Shown here one piece after another: positions 61,903 through 64,000 of a stretch of DNA of 64,000 bases (position 1 is the stretch's first letter; every line of letters starts with the position of its first letter). The notes beneath the pieces were generated by a model. The model was not told the DNA's origin, did not search any database, and saw only the letters and a program-made list of their open reading frames with translations. Origin of the DNA: Xenopus tropicalis (taxonomy: Eukaryota > Chordata > Amphibia > Anura > Pipidae). Location of the stretch: the NCBI RefSeq assembly GCF_000004195.4, contig NC_030677.2, forward strand, positions 115,035,036-115,099,035, written 5' to 3'. A program made the position numbers and the translations under genes.

Positions 61903-63718
61903 ACATTTCTGAAAGTGTTTCTGCCGCTCCCTCAGCAACTGAAAGTGAGGTGATTCCCTCAAAAGCTGATGAGGAAGATGAAAATACGCCTCCTGCTATT
62001 ATTGAGAGGCTTCTGATGTTCCCTCTGAACATGTACATGAAGAAATTGCAGAGAGACAAGCTGAGAACACTTCAGGTAGAGTATCTGGGGGGTGTCAGTT
62101 TGATTGTTGCTTTGTTACAGTTCCTTGGGTAACCCCAATATGGGAGTTTTCTTCCTGAAGTTACACTATGTGATTATGAAAAACTTAAATATGTGTGTAG
62201 GGACCCATAGGAACTAAGCTCCCTATGGCTTTAGCCCTACACTGTGCTATCTGCTGTTACTGAGCAGATTATAATGTTGCCACTTTAGTTATGTGTCACT
62301 ATGCACTTATTGGCCCTTAGTTAGGATGACCACTTCCTGCACAATGTAATATAGTGATTTGCAGGGTGTGGGCACTTCCTCTTTGGCATTCCTATCCTTC
62401 AGAACAGGTTGCACATAGAGCCTGGGTTCTCAACTGGGCCCAGAAGTCTGTGCCCTAGAGGAAGCCAATCCATCTAGTGATTCTAAGTCGGGGATCAGGG
62501 ACCCCGTGAATGAGGTGTAGTCATTTGCAGGTTAGACTCTGTTATAGCACGCTTTAGGAGTGTGACTTAGTTCAGGGCTATTTAGTATGAGCAGCTATAC
62601 GCTCCCACATAGGAGACTATAGAGGGTTTAGTACACCCAAGGCTCTGCTGCCTTACTGTAGGGACCGCAGTGTCAGACATAGGATTTAGGCTGTTATTAA
62701 CCCCTGAACCACCGTCGCTGTAGGGATCCGGTCCAGATAAGGCAGACACTACCTTTGGGACTCCTGGCTATATCCCCATACCTATCTCCACAGTGGTGCC
62801 ATACTATTCCTGCTATCTGCAACTGCATTTGACTTTTATGTGCTATTCTACCTCAAAGCTGTGAGTATTAACCCTGCATATGCTGTGTACCATCAATAAA
62901 CCAAGTTCTAGTTCAATGCAAAAGAACCTCTGGCGTCCATAATTACTTATATACACGTTGTGGCAGTAGAGAGTTGTAGTTCTGCAACACCTCTCAAGTG
63001 TAATTCTTCCGTTTTGCGAAGGCCCAGCCTGTGTGTTGGAGTCACATGTGCCCGTGCTCATACCTACTAGCCGGTACTGGCAAAAACTAGCCAGAATAGG
63101 GTTACATGTGTAATGCATACATGAACTTTATTCTCCTCAGAGTTCGGATTTTGTCATTTTGCTTGAATTTTGTAGCTGAACCAAATGTGCCTCTAAGTGT
63201 CCCTGATAGACTTTCAGCCAGTGGTCCTATAATGGAATCTCAGGGGCAGAAAGTACTTGAGGCAGAATGTGAGGAACCAGCAGAAGGAATTATTGAGAGT
63301 ATTCCTGCTCCCAGTAGCCCATGCCAGCCTATAGAAGATACAAGGTAGGGTAAAACCTGGCATTAAGCTTAAATGCTGTGCAGAAGGAAGCTCCCAGCAT
63401 AGTGTATGAGTACATGCAGCCATTACACACAAATAAAAACATTGCAAATACTTATTCTCTTTCAGATTTGAGCAGTGAAATCCTGTTTCTATAAGTGATT
63501 TCCAACTTACTGCTGTGCTGGGCAAAGGAAGTTATGGAAAAGTAAGTCACATGGTAAATCCTATTTAAGATTAAGACTTTTATTATCATTTTGTGCTCTT
63601 ATTTACATGACTTGCTTTTTTTCTAGGTGTTTCTGGGAGAAGCCAAATCTACAGGCAAGATGGTCGCCGTCAAGGCCTTAAAAAAGTCAGAACTGACACG
63701 CTCATTAAGTTTAAGCAG
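61903..63718 (+). CDS. AGC-type kinase, N-terminal part (runs off window), possibly a pseudogene
   Basis: Four exon-like blocks. 61903-62075 (phase 1 to 0): acidic Ser-rich ISESVSAAPSATESEV, then IIERLLMFPLNMYMKKLQRD. 63176-63344 (phase 1 to 2): EPNVPLSVPDRL through QPIEDT. 63466-63541 (phase 2 to 0): ISDFQLTAVLGKGSYGK, the glycine loop. 63627-63718 (from phase 0): VFLGEAKSTGKMVAVKALKK, with the catalytic lysine in VAVK. Later exons would lie beyond the window. Two defects: the third block has an in-frame TGA at 63476-63478, avoidable only by using a weaker acceptor (ATAAG|T at 63495), and the first two blocks differ in phase, implying a missing exon or decay. A solo LTR sits in the second intron. 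After KKSE the sequence LTRSLSLS is unlike kinases and may mark a small frameshift. Confidence 0.6.
62196..63106 (+). mobile_element. Solo LTR (911 bp)
   Basis: Begins TGTAGGGACC and ends GGGTTACA, flanked by TGTG on both sides (62192-62195, 63107-63110), a 4 bp target duplication. An AATAAA near 62896 suggests plus orientation. No internal retroviral or Gypsy sequence accompanies it, so recombination has left one LTR. It lies in an intron of the plus-strand kinase region. Confidence 0.7.
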
Positions 63719-64000
63719 GTTAGTTGCAGGCCAACAAACAGTAGCCTATATGTATCTATGTATGTATGTGATCTCTCCCTCCTGCTACAGCATTAACCCC
63801 AGCATGGCAGAGTCGTCTTCTGTAAACTGTTAGTCATAAGCCACTCATTTGTATTGTATGAGATGGAACAATGGCTTCCAGTTGTTCTGCCTGCAACTTT
63901 ATCAGTGGAGGCAATGTAAAATCTTTATACCCCAATACTAATTGCAGGGGTGTAATTATAACTGTAATTTAGTGAGTGATCTTCCAAAGGGAGAAGCCTG

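Overview
This is a 64 kb window of vertebrate nuclear DNA, AT-rich and crowded with DNA transposons. The repeats (TTAA-flanked T2-type MITEs with TTAAAGG ends, many short hAT and Harbinger-like MITEs, V-SINE-like and Tx1/L1-like remains) and the sparse, intron-rich genes point to a Xenopus frog. I cannot separate X. tropicalis from X. laevis by reading alone.

Genes. Two adjacent genes are clear. ALDH1B1 (+, coding 25243-26796) is a mitochondrial aldehyde dehydrogenase whose 517-residue coding region lies in one exon behind a 3' splice site; a probable 5' UTR exon ends at 23347. IGFBPL1 (-, 43670 to about 29194) is a secreted IGFBP/Kazal/Ig protein in 4-5 exons whose splice phases all agree. 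The same pair is adjacent in mammals (human 9p13), which supports both names. From 56.4 kb to the right edge lie pieces of an AGC-type serine/threonine kinase family: a C-lobe and tail on the minus strand (57.7-58.76 kb) with a frameshifting deletion and a transposon in its last exon, and an N-lobe on the plus strand (61.9-63.7 kb, running off the window) with an in-frame stop. The two halves point away from each other.

Layout. 1-25 kb: gene-poor, with an LTR-like sequence, nested hAT elements, a 1.8 kb near-perfect palindromic insertion (5951-7768), a decayed BED-finger transposase, an (ATCT)n array, a minisatellite inside a hAT element and a second smaller palindrome-ended insertion (22653-23003). 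25-44 kb: ALDH1B1 and IGFBPL1, with MITEs and a tailed element in the IGFBPL1 introns. 44-56 kb: intergenic, with a palindromic MITE, a V-SINE-like element, a T2-MITE and a Tx1/L1-like 3' fragment. 56-64 kb: kinase remains invaded by nested elements, including hAT > Harbinger (with an intact two-exon Myb-like ORF), Kolobok-like > hAT (with NRF1-like tandem sites) and a solo LTR.

The most unusual signal is a pair of independent insertions, each with a 15-16 bp target-site duplication and a palindrome at the same (right) side. Both can be explained by a retroposed RNA whose first-strand cDNA folded back and copied itself before the second target joint closed.
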